This document shows, piece after piece, positions 44,256 through 53,404 of a stretch of 64,000 nucleotides of DNA. Below the pieces are notes generated by a model. It was not told where the DNA came from. It saw only the letters and a list, made by a program, of their open reading frames with translations, and searched no databases. Origin of the DNA: Haloactinospora alba (GTDB taxonomy: Bacteria > Actinomycetota > Actinomycetes > Streptosporangiales > Streptosporangiaceae). The stretch spans positions 1,411,501 through 1,475,500 of the forward strand of contig NZ_VFQC01000001.1 of NCBI RefSeq assembly GCF_006717075.1, given 5' to 3'. A program made the position numbers and the translations under genes. The stretch's first letter is position 1. Every line of letters begins with the position of its first letter.

Positions 44256-46298
44256 CTAGTAGCGCCAGCCGTCTCCGTAGCCGTACCAGCTCGGATCGTA
44301 GGAATGGTAACCCTCGTCGGGGACGGGGCCGCCATACGGTGGCCGCTCGCCGGAGGGGGGCCCGTAGCCGAGACCCGAGTATCCCCCGCTCGGGTCGGTT
44401 TCGGACGGATAGCTTCCGAACGTGTTGTTCGCGGGGTCCGGGTACGGCTGCGAGGAGTGGGGCGGGGCAGGAGATCCGGGGAGATGGGAGCCGCTCCACG
44501 GGGCCGGGGAGGAGGGAGCGTAGGAGGACGGTGGGAACGTGTTCCCTCCGTGGGACGGCTGGCCGAACGTGTCCGGACCGTAGGAGGAGGATGGGGGGCT
44601 CGTCGGGGAGTACGAGGGGTAGCTTTGCTGTCCGCCGGTAGAGGAGTCCCATGCGCCGGCCCAGGGACCCTGCTGCGTCTCGGCCGTACCGCCGTGGAAC
44701 GGAGCCGGGACACCAGGGGAGGGGCTGTGGTCGGCAGCGGGATAGGAAGCAGCGCCCGTGGAACCGGGGGGAACCGGGGGCTGCGGTCCGGACACGGGAG
44801 AGCCTCCGGCCGCTTGGTGGTTCGTCCCGGTGTGTCCATAGGGGAAACCACCGGTGTCATGGGTCTGCGGTTTGTTGCCTCCGCCGTACTCCGTCAGAGG
44901 GTCGTACCCGCTTGGAGAGGGACCAGCCGGATGGGAAGCGCTGTTCGGGGAGGGGGAGGAGCCCGCGGGGGGATAGTAGGAACTCGTGCCCGTACCCGGC
45001 CAGGCGGGGGGTGCCCACCCCGCGTCCGTCTCCGAGGGCGCTGTGGGGAACGGGGGGGAACCGGGGGTGTCCCCGTGCGCGGGGCCGCCGAAGCCGCCGA
45101 GTGAGTAGGAGGAGGGGGAGGCGCTCCCGTACTGCGGTCGTGAGTGCATACCGGTGTCGTACGGGGAGGGTGCGGCGGGGTCCGCGCCGTAGGGGGGCCG
45201 GGAGTGGGTACCGGTGTCGTAGGGGGAGGGGAAAGCGGACGCGCCTGTGCCTGTGTCGGGACGGACCTGGGGGGTTCCGCCGTAGGAGGGGCGCGCGTAA
45301 CTTCCGGTGTCGTACGGGGAGGGTGCGGCGGGGTCCGCGCCGTAGGGGGGCCGGGAGTGGGTACCGGTGTCGTAGGGGGAGGGGAAAGCGGACGCGCCTG
45401 TGCCTGTGTCGGGACGGACCTGGGGGGTTCCGCCGTAGGAGGGGCGCGCGTAACTTCCGGTGTCGTACGGGGAGGGCTGGGGAAACGCCGGCTCGCTGCT
45501 GGGAGTGGGGCCGGTGAGCGGGTCGTGGCGGTCCGGCTGGTGAGCTGTCGTGTCGGCGGGGGGAACAGCGTGGTCCCGGCGGCCGGAGAGGTCCGCCTGC
45601 CACGACTCGCCTGGGGAGGACGCGGCCGAGGGGGACCGCAGCGGCTCAACGGTGGGCCCCTCTCCGCTTACCGGGGATTCGTGGCCTGTTGGAGCAGGTG
45701 CGTCTTCCGCGGTGGAGTGACTACCGGCACCGTTCCCCAGACTGGCCAGCATCGCCACATCGGGATCGTCGATGGGGCCGGAGGGCGTGCTTTCGGTGGC
45801 ATGCGACGCCGGGGCGGCGCGCTCGGGTTCGGGGGAGGCGCGGCGTCGGCGGGAACGGGGCGCGGGTTCGGGACCCTCGCCCCGCTCGTCGTCCGCAGGG
45901 GCGCTCCTGTCCTCCTGGTCCGGCTCGACGCGGGTCTCCTGTCCCACCGGTTTCCCGTCGGCCCCATCCTCCACGGCTGCCGCGTCCTCGGCCAGGCTGG
46001 ACCAGAACGAGTTTCCGCTCAGGCCCTCGTCGTCATCCCAGCTGCTGCGTTTACGCCGGGAACGCCCAGTACGTTGTGGGGCTTCCTGCTCGGGTTCGGG
46101 GGAGGCGCGGCGTCGGCGGGAACGGGGCGCGGGTTCGGGACCCTCGCCCCGTTCGCTTCCGGCGTCCTCGTCCTCGTACTCGTCCAGGTCGTCGGTTCGC
46201 GCCTGACCGAGACTCAACGCGCGCATGCCCAGCACGATCAACACGAGCGCGATGAGGACGACGATGATGGCGATGATGGTGGTAATCGCAAAAGTCAT
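44256..46298 (-). CDS. Membrane-anchored, intrinsically disordered repeat protein (680 aa)
   Basis: A single N-terminal helix (ITTIIAIIVVLIALVLIVLG) is followed by about 650 residues of low-complexity cytoplasmic tail. The first part (about 35-160) has two copies of ERGEGPEPAPRSRRRRASPE, alternating acidic and basic. The rest is rich in Pro, Ser, Gly and Tyr, with many SPYDTG, RPSYGG and RPPYG units, including a perfect 51-residue tandem duplication. The C-terminus is YGYGDGWRY. No enzymatic domain is seen. The layout suggests a scaffold or condensate-forming protein at the membrane. The function is unknown. Confidence 0.75.
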   Translation of the reverse strand: MTFAITTIIAIIVVLIALVLIVLGMRALSLGQARTDDLDEYEDEDAGSERGEGPEPAPRSRRRRASPEPEQEAPQRTGRSRRKRSSWDDDEGLSGNSFWSSLAEDAAAVEDGADGKPVGQETRVEPDQEDRSAPADDERGEGPEPAPRSRRRRASPEPERAAPASHATESTPSGPIDDPDVAMLASLGNGAGSHSTAEDAPAPTGHESPVSGEGPTVEPLRSPSAASSPGESWQADLSGRRDHAVPPADTTAHQPDRHDPLTGPTPSSEPAFPQPSPYDTGSYARPSYGGTPQVRPDTGTGASAFPSPYDTGTHSRPPYGADPAAPSPYDTGSYARPSYGGTPQVRPDTGTGASAFPSPYDTGTHSRPPYGADPAAPSPYDTGMHSRPQYGSASPSSYSLGGFGGPAHGDTPGSPPFPTAPSETDAGWAPPAWPGTGTSSYYPPAGSSPSPNSASHPAGPSPSGYDPLTEYGGGNKPQTHDTGGFPYGHTGTNHQAAGGSPVSGPQPPVPPGSTGAASYPAADHSPSPGVPAPFHGGTAETQQGPWAGAWDSSTGGQQSYPSYSPTSPPSSSYGPDTFGQPSHGGNTFPPSSYAPSSPAPWSGSHLPGSPAPPHSSQPYPDPANNTFGSYPSETDPSGGYSGLGYGPPSGERPPYGGPVPDEGYHSYDPSWYGYGDGWRY
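45153..45458 (-). repeat. Perfect 153-bp tandem repeat inside the 680-aa gene
   Basis: Copies 45153-45305 and 45306-45458 are identical base for base, and the first 18 bases recur at 45459. The unit is 51 codons, keeping frame. Third-position identity shows a recent duplication or gene conversion. Confidence 0.9.
45825..46155 (-). repeat. Dispersed in-frame repeat encoding an RGEGPEPAPRSRRRRASPEP module
   Basis: Nearly identical stretches of about 60 bp lie at about 45826-45888 and 46096-46158, about 270 bp apart (90 codons). They encode the same acidic-then-basic module and differ at one visible base. Confidence 0.75.
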
Positions 46299-46703
46299 GA
46301 TGGGTGCACCACCCTAGGGCCAGTGGCCGTGTCGAGTATAGGAGCGCCGTTAACGGTGGGGGTGTGGCTGGCTCGTGCAGGAGGGCGCGGAAGATGCCAC
46401 TGGTGATGAATCGACGGAGGAACCGGACCGGACCGTGTACGGCGGTTACTGGGTAACGCGACACGCACGGCAACCTCCGTTCTCGCAGGGCAGGAGTTGT
46501 GGCCCCTGACGGAAACACGTGGAGTGTGTGCTGTGCGCTGGATAGATTCGGTCATATCAACGGGGGGCACGGTTCTACTTTATGCATAGATGCACTGTCA
46601 GTGCATAGTGGTGACAGAAAGTCCGTCGTCCGCCCAGGAGGGGCGACTGGTGAGGAAGTTCCGAAATGAGGATATCCGAAACATGACGGGAATCCCCTCA
46701 TGA
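46299..46703. promoter_or_regulatory. 405-bp intergenic region with a 17-nt palindrome
   Basis: ATGCACTGTCAGTGCAT at 46590-46606 is a perfect palindrome around one base, with TATGCATA just before it. It looks like an operator for a dimeric regulator and may overlap a promoter of the 680-aa gene, although about 290 bp separate them. A 30-codon plus-strand frame at 46611 is not convincing. Confidence 0.4.
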
Positions 46704-47312
46704 CTAGCCACTGGTAGTCGTGAGAGAGCCACGGGCGACGGTATGCGCAGCGATCTCCTCCAGTGAGTTGTCCAGCGGTTCGTCATCGGCCATGTCGGGA
46801 TCGGTGCTGAGAGCGTAAACCGTGAACCGGTACTCCTGCTGTCCCCCGCTCTCGGGACAGGGCGGGTCGTACGAGGCCTCACCGGCAGTGTTCTGCCCCT
46901 GCCGTGCTGATCGCGGGACGCTTCCCTGCCGCAGCTCCGCCACTTGGGGATCTATACCGTAAAGCATCCAGAAGACGGTGGCTTCCTCCGGTTCGTCGAC
47001 CAGGATCGCCAGGGACTCGATCCGGTCGTCCTCAGGCAGCCCCGACCACTGGAGCGGGGGAGAGGTGCCTTCCCCCGCGCAGGTGTAGAGCTCCGGCAGC
47101 GGTTGCCCCTCCTGCAACATCGTGCTGCTCACGTTGATGTCGGCGATGCGCTCACTGTCGATGCCAGGGGAGAGTACGCCACATCCTGCCGTCACGGTTG
47201 CCAGGACAGCGGCTCCGCACGTCGCGGTGACCGTGCGGTACCTCGGTTGTCCCACCAGTCGGGGAGAACGAACTCTGTGGGCTGGTAGACGGTGGTGCGC
47301 GGCCGGGAACAT
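46704..47312 (-). CDS. YbhB/YbcL-family (PEBP-like) lipoprotein
   Basis: This 202-aa exported lipoprotein has a long basic N-region, then a hydrophobic core and lipobox TVTAGC (Cys about 44). The mature part has the phosphatidylethanolamine-binding-like fold seen in YbhB (YTCAGEGTSPPLQWSGLPE, LAILVDEPEEATVFWMLYGI, YDPPCPESGGQQEYRFTVYA). ATG 47312 has AGGAG 4-5 nt upstream. The ligand is unknown. Confidence 0.85.
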   Translation of the reverse strand: MFPAAHHRLPAHRVRSPRLVGQPRYRTVTATCGAAVLATVTAGCGVLSPGIDSERIADINVSSTMLQEGQPLPELYTCAGEGTSPPLQWSGLPEDDRIESLAILVDEPEEATVFWMLYGIDPQVAELRQGSVPRSARQGQNTAGEASYDPPCPESGGQQEYRFTVYALSTDPDMADDEPLDNSLEEIAAHTVARGSLTTTSG

Positions 47313-47545
47313 GGGGCTCCTGCAGGACGGATCAAGGTCGGTTGCGGCCTCCGGAATCCGGAACGCCACGGGCTCCCGTGGCGCAGCCTTCCCGTGAGGC
47401 GGTTTCTCTCCTCGAACCTTACTGCGATGCGCGCGGAAACGAACCGTGGCACGGGGCAACCCACCGCCCTCGTTCCCGGCCACGAACACGCGCTGCGGGG
47501 TGGGCGCCCACCCCGCAGCGGAGGAGGAACGTGTGCGGCCCCGCC

Positions 47546-48385
47546 TCAGGCGCGCTTCCGGTAAGCGCGCATGGCGAGTGGGAAGAAGACAGCGACGATG
47601 ACCAGGGTCCACAGGAGCGTCAGCAGCAGTGGTCGGGTTACCGCCTCTCCGTCCATCAGTCCACGCATCGTGTCCGTAACGTGGGTCACCGGATTGACCT
47701 CGGCGAACACGCGCATCCAGGTGGGCATGGCGTCGGGCTCCACGAACGTGGAACTGCCGAAGGTCAGGGGGAACATCCAGATGGTCCCGAAGGTCTGGAC
47801 AGCCATCGGGGTCCGCATCAGCAGCCCGACGAACGCCGACATCCAGCACAGACCGAAGGCGAAGACCATCACGACAGCCCCCGCGGCGACCGTGCCGAAC
47901 CATCCGCCCTCCGGACGGAAGCCGATGGCGATCCCAACGAGAAGAACCATGACGATGGTCAGGAGGTAACGCACCATGTCACCCAGCACGGCACCGATCA
48001 GCGGGGCCGAACGCGCGATTGGCAGGGAACGGAACCGGTCGAAGATGCCCTTCTCGATGTCGGTGTTGAGGGAGACACCGGTGCCCAGCGTTGCGAAGAT
48101 GACGGACTGCGCGGTTATACCGGGGATGATGAAGTCCCGGTACTGCTGCCAGTCCCCCATGAGCGCCTGGCCGAAGACGAACACGAACAGCGCGACGAAC
48201 ATCAGCGGCATGAACGTCAGCCCGAGGATCTCCTCCGGGTTGCGCTTGATCTTCAACAGGCTCCGCCAGGTCAACAGTGTGCCGTGCTGCAGCGCTGTCA
48301 GGGGAGTGACCCGCGGTGCCGCACGGGGGCGCTCCCGGGCCGACTCGTCCGGGGCCGGGTGTTCCACGGTGGGGGCGGCGTTCAT
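47546..48385 (-). CDS. ABC-2 type exporter permease (DrrB-like)
   Basis: This 279-aa protein has six hydrophobic helices after a 35-residue cytoplasmic leader. The ABC-2 features LLKIKRNPEEILGLTFMPLM, IIPGITAQSVIFATLGTGVS, FDRFRSLPIARSAPLIGAVL and FVEPDAMPTWMRVFAEVNPV place it with daunorubicin-resistance permeases. ATG 48385 overlaps the ATPase stop (ATGA). It is probably a drug or lipid exporter; no regulator is adjacent. Confidence 0.9.
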   Translation of the reverse strand: MNAAPTVEHPAPDESARERPRAAPRVTPLTALQHGTLLTWRSLLKIKRNPEEILGLTFMPLMFVALFVFVFGQALMGDWQQYRDFIIPGITAQSVIFATLGTGVSLNTDIEKGIFDRFRSLPIARSAPLIGAVLGDMVRYLLTIVMVLLVGIAIGFRPEGGWFGTVAAGAVVMVFAFGLCWMSAFVGLLMRTPMAVQTFGTIWMFPLTFGSSTFVEPDAMPTWMRVFAEVNPVTHVTDTMRGLMDGEAVTRPLLLTLLWTLVIVAVFFPLAMRAYRKRA

Positions 48386-49365
48386 ACTGTTGTTCCTTCC
48401 GGGGTCGCATCGGTGGAGTCACTGTCCGGCCCGCTTGCGGCAGCGTGTCCGGTGATGGCCAGGAAGACCTCGTCCAGACTGGGTTTGCGCAGGGTAAGCT
48501 CGCCCACGGCGATCCCTTCCTCGTCGAGGCGGCGTACCACCTGGGGAAGTACGTTCGGTTCGGTCACCGAGGCATGGACCGCCGTCTCGGAGGAGCGAAC
48601 GTCAGTACCGGTGACCTCGTGGACGATGGACGCCACCCGGTCCAGCTGCGCTCCCTCCTCCGGCTGCACCTGCAGAACCTGTGTGCCCGCGCGTTCCTTC
48701 AGCTTCTCCGGCGATCCCTCGCTGATGACGCGTCCGTGGTCGAGGACGACGAGATCGTCGGCCAGCTGGTCGGCCTCCTCCAGGTACTGGGTGGTGAGCA
48801 ATACGGTGACTCCGTCGTCCAGCAGGCCGCGCACCACCTCCCACATCTCGTTGCGACTGTGCGGGTCCAGGCCGGTGGTGGGCTCGTCCAGGTACAGCAG
48901 ACTCGGACGGCCGACAAGGCTGGCGGCCAGGTCCAGCCGCCGCCGCATCCCTCCGGAGTACGTTTTGGCGGGGCGGTCGGCGGCGTCGGTCAGCGCGAAA
49001 CGTTCCAACAGCTGGGAGGCGCGCTGGTGCGAGCCGCGCCGGGAGTAGCCCAGTAGTCGGGCGATCAGTACGAGGTTCTGGGTGCCCGTGAGGTCCTCGT
49101 CGACAGCCGCGTACTGGCCGGTGAGACCGATGAGGCGGCGTACGTGGTGCGGTTGGGTGCTGACGTCGTACCCGCCGACAACCGCGTGTCCGGCGTCCGG
49201 GCGAAGCAGGGTGGACAGGATCCGGACCGTCGTGGTCTTGCCCGAACCGTTGGGGCCGAGAATGCCCATCACGGTCCCGGTGCGTACCGTGAGGTCCACC
49301 CCTGCCAGAGCCGTCTCACCGTTGAATCTCTTCACCAGGCCCTCGGCCCGGATGGCGTCTGTCAT
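48382..49365 (-). CDS. ABC exporter ATP-binding protein (DrrA-like)
   Basis: This 327-aa nucleotide-binding subunit carries Walker A GPNGSGKTTT, the Q-loop region LTGQYAAVDEDLTG, signature YSGGMRRRLDLAASLV, Walker B LLYLDEPTTGLDP and the switch His region LLTTQYLEEAD. The C-terminal 90 residues are the DrrA-type extension (LRKPSLDEVFLAITGH). ATG 49365 is the family start and lacks a strong ribosome site. It is coupled to the permease gene downstream. Confidence 0.92.
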   Translation of the reverse strand: MTDAIRAEGLVKRFNGETALAGVDLTVRTGTVMGILGPNGSGKTTTVRILSTLLRPDAGHAVVGGYDVSTQPHHVRRLIGLTGQYAAVDEDLTGTQNLVLIARLLGYSRRGSHQRASQLLERFALTDAADRPAKTYSGGMRRRLDLAASLVGRPSLLYLDEPTTGLDPHSRNEMWEVVRGLLDDGVTVLLTTQYLEEADQLADDLVVLDHGRVISEGSPEKLKERAGTQVLQVQPEEGAQLDRVASIVHEVTGTDVRSSETAVHASVTEPNVLPQVVRRLDEEGIAVGELTLRKPSLDEVFLAITGHAAASGPDSDSTDATPEGTTV

Positions 49366-49454
49366 CGTCGTCAGACGTACGCGTCCCGGACCCCGAGACG
49401 TTGTACGCCTCCTCCTTCCTGCTCTGATGATGTCGTCCCGCCCGTGTTCACCCC

Positions 49455-49721
49455 TCACCGGTTCGAGACGAGAGCGACCCGTGTCCGTCCTTCGGCCCGG
49501 CCAAGCGCGATGGCGCCATCCGTGTTGTGGAACCACGAGGTGAGGTCGGGCGGCGCGCCTCGAAACAGCACGGTTTCCGAAGCGGAGAGCGCCCCCCTGA
49601 GCCGGCCGAACCTCGTCGGGGACACAGCCTTACCAGCGGGTACCGACACAGTGACGTAGCCCGTCGGCGGTTTTCGGAACCAGCGGGATGCTAGATCTAT
49701 AACAATCGGCCTTTTCGGCAC
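49455..49721 (-). CDS. Possible small protein (88 aa), weakly supported
   Basis: A frame from GTG 49721 to 49455 encodes a basic protein (PKRPIVIDLASRWFRKPPTG, GYVTVSVPAGKAVSPTRF). Third-position GC is fair, but there is no ribosome site and I recognise no family. It occupies the 485-bp gap between the exporter and the PH-domain gene, where nothing else is seen. It may be non-coding. Confidence 0.22.
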   Translation of the reverse strand: MPKRPIVIDLASRWFRKPPTGYVTVSVPAGKAVSPTRFGRLRGALSASETVLFRGAPPDLTSWFHNTDGAIALGRAEGRTRVALVSNR

Positions 49722-49850
49722 AACGTCGTTTTGGCGAGGATTGTTTCGCAGGCGAACCAGCTCGGAAACGACTCCCGGGCAACGCGGCCCCCAGCGCCGG
49801 ACCGTGTTCGTAACTCCGCGCGGGAAGCCGCAGCCCCTAAACTCTGATGG

Positions 49851-50363
49851 ATGACAACTGCCGCTCTGCGACCGCCAGCGCACCGGGTATCGCCTCGTGC
49901 CGTCCCCATGTGGACCGTGCGTTCGGGTATGGGGGTGGCACTACTCGTAGGCGTACTGTGCGTCGCGGCGTGGAACGCCGGCGCCTGGGGCTGGTTGCCT
50001 GCCTGGATCCAGCAGAACGCCTGGTGGGGGCCGATCGCCTATGGAGGGATCGCCGTGTTCCAGGTCGTCGTGGTCCCACGGTGGCGCTACCGGGTCCATC
50101 GCTGGGAGGTGACGTCGGACGTCATCTACACCCGAACCGGGTGGGCAACCCGCGAGTGGCAGCTCGTGCCGGTCAGTCGCATCCAGACCGTGGACTACAA
50201 CCAAGGGTGGCTGGAGCGGCTGTTCCGGCTGGCGACGCTGGAGGTGCAGACCGCCTCCCACGCGGGATCGTCCACCATCGAGGGACTGGACGCCGAACAG
50301 GCGCGGCAGGTCTCCGAGGAACTGGCGACACGGGCAGGAACCCTGCGGGACGACGCGACGTGA
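49851..50363 (+). CDS. Bacterial PH-domain membrane protein (YdbS-like)
   Basis: This 170-aa protein has two N-terminal helices (residues about 25-85) followed by one bPH2/DUF304 domain (YRVHRWEVTSDVIYTRTGWA, VPVSRIQTVDYNQGWLERLF). It pairs with the larger three-domain protein 249 bp downstream, as in Bacillus ydbS-ydbT. The function of the pair is not well defined; YdbST affects sensitivity to some antimicrobials. Confidence 0.82.
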   Translation: MTTAALRPPAHRVSPRAVPMWTVRSGMGVALLVGVLCVAAWNAGAWGWLPAWIQQNAWWGPIAYGGIAVFQVVVVPRWRYRVHRWEVTSDVIYTRTGWATREWQLVPVSRIQTVDYNQGWLERLFRLATLEVQTASHAGSSTIEGLDAEQARQVSEELATRAGTLRDDAT

Positions 50364-50611
50364 GAGGGGGACTGGTGGGCTGTCGTCCGGGCTGGTCCCG
50401 GTACGGGCCACCGCGACGGGAGGTGAGGGACGGCTGTGTTCCACACGGGCAGCGCAGCCACCGGGCCGTGTGTGACCACGCTCTGTCCCGGCGCCGCACC
50501 CCACGCGGCGGGGGGGCAGCGACCCCCACGGGGACAGGGGCGTCCACACCACGAAGGGGAAGGCGGCGCGTCCTCCCCACCTGACAGCGGGAAGGACGCG
50601 CCAATCATCCG

Positions 50612-52294
50612 ATGACAGAACGCTGGCGCTTCGGGGGCGGCATGGAAGACAACAGTTCGTCCCGTCCGGACCGGGAGGGCGAGGACGCGGAGGAGGTTCC
50701 CGCACCCAGCACCACGCCTTCCCTGGCAGGGGAGGAGGAGCGCCGTCTCAGCGCGCTGACGCTGGTCACCGCCCCCATCGCGCACCTGAAGAATTTCATC
50801 ACTCCGATCGCCATAGCGGTCGTGGCAGGCACGTTCAACCCGTGGATCCTGGTCAGCGCAGCGGTAGCGGTACTCGGAATGTTCGTGAGCGGTCTGGTCA
50901 CGTGGCGGACCTTCCGCTACCGGCTGGGAGAACAACGGCTGGAGATCCGACAGGGTCTGCTCAACCGTTCCCGACGCAGCATCCCGGTGGAGCGCATACG
51001 TGGAGTGGACATCACGTCGAAGCTCCTCCACCGTGCCCTGGGACTCGCCGTGGTGCAGATCGAGGCGGCCGCGGGGGGAGGCGCCTCGGAGGAGGGGAAA
51101 CTCGACGCTGTGACCGTGGCCGAGGCGCAGCGGGTACGCCGCGAGTTGTTGCACCGCCGTGCCGTGCTGCTCGGTGAGAGCTCCCGAGGACACGTCACCG
51201 ATGCGGCGGAAGCCGCCACAACGGAAGAGGAGGACCGTTCCGGCGGGGAGGGGCAGGACGGCCGGACGTCGGAACGGGAGGGGCAGTCACCCGCGGAAAC
51301 CGTGTACTTCGTGATGCCTCGGAGATGGTACTTCTACTCTCTTCTCAGCCTCGGCTACCTGCTCACCCCGTTCGCCGCCCTGGCGACCCTGCTGGGGTTC
51401 CTCGCCCAGAACGTCGACGAGGTGATCGACACCACGCCGGGAAGCGCCGCCTACGAGACGGCGGAGTCGATGCTGCGTGGTGGAACGATGGTCCTCATCG
51501 CCCTGGGAGCGTCGGCCTTCGTTCTCCTGCTCCTGATGATGCCCGTGTTCGCTGTGGTTTCGTACACCGTCACCCACTGGGGGTTCACGCTTTCCGGGCG
51601 GACGGAGTCCCTCGTCGCCGAGCGCGGGTTGTTCACACGCCAGAACGTCACGCTGGAACGGCGAAGGATCCGCGGTTACGAGCTACTCGATACCCCGCTG
51701 CAGCGGTCACGCAGCGCGGTTCGACTCAACGCGGTCGTGACGGGGTTGGGGGAGGCGACCACCCGCGCGGCACTGTTGCCCATCGGTGACCGGCCGCGTG
51801 TCACCGAGGTGGTGGAGAAAGCCCTCGTCCCGTACCGCGGGACACTCCGCTCCCACCCGCGCGCGGCCCTGGGGCGCAGGTTGTCCCGAGCCGTGGTCCC
51901 GTGGGGGCTCGCGTCGGTTGTCGCCGTCTTCCTCGGCTTCCCCTGGCTCGCCCTCGTGCTCGGGCTGGGCGCACTGCTGGGGATCCCCCTGGGAGTGGAC
52001 CGTTACAGGTCCCTGGGGCACGGCCGCGACCGGCGTATGGTGAGCGCGCGCTGGGGAACCCTGCGTCGGAGGCAAGCCCATGTGCAACGGGACGCCATCA
52101 TCGGTTGGAACTGGCGCCAGAGCCCGTTCCAGCGCAGACCGGGACTGGCCACCGCGCAGTTCGCCGTCGGAGCCGGAGCGGGAGCCTATCCCATCGTCGA
52201 CGCTGACTTCGCGGACTCGGTCGCCTTCGCGGCTGACGTCACGCCCGAGGTGGTCAGGCCCTTCCTCGTGCCGCAGCAGACGGAAGAGGGATAG
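50612..52294 (+). CDS. Bacterial PH-domain membrane protein (YdbT-like)
   Basis: This 560-aa protein has three membrane-helix pairs alternating with three bPH2 domains. Domain 1 (about 95-175) contains RLEIRQGLLNRSRRSIPVER. Domain 2 (about 325-410) contains VAERGLFTRQNVTLERRRIR. Domain 3 (about 470-545) contains MVSARWGTLRRRQAHVQRDA. An acidic insert separates domain 1 from the second membrane pair. ATG 50612 or ATG 50642 may be the start. It is the partner of the upstream YdbS-like protein. Confidence 0.82.
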   Translation: MTERWRFGGGMEDNSSSRPDREGEDAEEVPAPSTTPSLAGEEERRLSALTLVTAPIAHLKNFITPIAIAVVAGTFNPWILVSAAVAVLGMFVSGLVTWRTFRYRLGEQRLEIRQGLLNRSRRSIPVERIRGVDITSKLLHRALGLAVVQIEAAAGGGASEEGKLDAVTVAEAQRVRRELLHRRAVLLGESSRGHVTDAAEAATTEEEDRSGGEGQDGRTSEREGQSPAETVYFVMPRRWYFYSLLSLGYLLTPFAALATLLGFLAQNVDEVIDTTPGSAAYETAESMLRGGTMVLIALGASAFVLLLLMMPVFAVVSYTVTHWGFTLSGRTESLVAERGLFTRQNVTLERRRIRGYELLDTPLQRSRSAVRLNAVVTGLGEATTRAALLPIGDRPRVTEVVEKALVPYRGTLRSHPRAALGRRLSRAVVPWGLASVVAVFLGFPWLALVLGLGALLGIPLGVDRYRSLGHGRDRRMVSARWGTLRRRQAHVQRDAIIGWNWRQSPFQRRPGLATAQFAVGAGAGAYPIVDADFADSVAFAADVTPEVVRPFLVPQQTEEG

Positions 52295-52316
52295 GAGCCT
52301 CGGGGGAACCTATCCC
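52288..52316. terminator. Bidirectional terminator between YdbT-like and SepH genes
   Basis: GGGATAGG (52288-52295) pairs perfectly with CCTATCCC (52309-52316) around a 13-nt loop. It straddles the stop codons of two converging genes. Confidence 0.7.
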
Positions 52317-53404
52317 TACTCGGACTTCTTCGCGCCGAACATGATCTCGTCCCAGGAGGGGACGGAGGAACGTCGGCCCCGTCCTTTTCGCTTCTCGGTC
52401 TGACCGGTGTCCTGAGCGGCGCCACCGGCGGCAGCAGGCAGCGAACTCTCGGGGGAGCCCTCCTGCCCCTCATCCCCTCGGTCGGGGGGAGGCGGCTCCG
52501 TGCTTTCCCGCTGCACGGAAGGCTCGGGACGTTCGGGGACCTGTGTTTCTCCCGCAGAGGAGGTGGTCCGTGCCGTTTCGGAGACTTCCGGAACCGCGTC
52601 GTCCGTGGAGGGCTGATCCTCTTCCTTCGGGAAGGGACGCGCGTGCTCGGGTTCGGTCTCGTTCCGGGCAGCAGAGGCCGGGGGAGCCGTCTCGGTAGCG
52701 GCGGGTGGTTCCTCCACGGGAGGGGAGGCGGCGGGAGTGTTCCGCTGCGTGGCCTGTTCCGTACCACTGCGCCGCGGCACGAAGGGCGTCACGTTGGCGC
52801 TCGCCATTCCGAGCTCCAGCGGCTCCTCCGGTTGCGGTGTGGAGAAGCGGGCGGCCTCCTCGTCGGCCGGAGTGACGCAGCGGCGGCGCGGCTCATAGAT
52901 CCAGTGCGCGACGCGCTCCTCACCGGAAATGTAGAAGACGAGCTTGAGGTGCCAGGTGTTGTCCTCGCGTTTCCAGGAGTCCCATGTGGCCTCACCCGTC
53001 TCCAGTTGGTGGGCACCGACCCGTTCGGTTACCAGGTCTCCGAGTGTCGGCCCGGGAGCGGAGTCGCCCTGGCGGCGCACAGAGGCGTGCTGGGCCTGCT
53101 GGCTCATGTACTCGCGTTCCTGCAGGACGGGGCTCTCGAACCAACGGACTCGGTCGATCGGAATCCCGGAGGTCTCGGCGATCGCCTCCGCGGTTTCCCC
53201 GGAGCGGATCCGGGCCTGGATTTCCTTGGGGCGCAACGGATTCTCCACTTCGATCTCGTACTGGCCGAGCCGGGAGAACTGGCCGCGCACAGCGGCGCGG
53301 AGACGGTCGTCGACGGGAAGCATGAATCGGGTTCCACGGCCGGCGCTCGCCAACACCAGGTAGCTGCCGTCCTCACTGACGGCGACGAGGCGAAGCTCTT
53401 GCAT
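52316..53404 (-). CDS. sepH: SepH, cell-division regulator
   Basis: This 362-aa protein acts with FtsZ in actinobacterial septation. The N-terminal DUF3071 domain (residues about 1-170) includes MQELRLVAVSEDGSYLVLAS, a helix-turn-helix-like segment GETAEAIAETSGIPIDRVRW and TWHLKLVFYISGEERVAHWI. The rest is a disordered acidic/Pro-rich tail ending SVPSWDEIMFGAKKSE, the conserved C-terminal motif. ATG 53404 has GGGAGAGGG upstream. Confidence 0.93.
   Translation of the reverse strand: MQELRLVAVSEDGSYLVLASAGRGTRFMLPVDDRLRAAVRGQFSRLGQYEIEVENPLRPKEIQARIRSGETAEAIAETSGIPIDRVRWFESPVLQEREYMSQQAQHASVRRQGDSAPGPTLGDLVTERVGAHQLETGEATWDSWKREDNTWHLKLVFYISGEERVAHWIYEPRRRCVTPADEEAARFSTPQPEEPLELGMASANVTPFVPRRSGTEQATQRNTPAASPPVEEPPAATETAPPASAARNETEPEHARPFPKEEDQPSTDDAVPEVSETARTTSSAGETQVPERPEPSVQRESTEPPPPDRGDEGQEGSPESSLPAAAGGAAQDTGQTEKRKGRGRRSSVPSWDEIMFGAKKSE

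Noticed and set aside
46611-46703. 30-codon plus-strand frame starting GTG
   Set aside because: There is no ribosome site and no recognisable sequence, and it overlaps the palindrome area; it is too weak to call.
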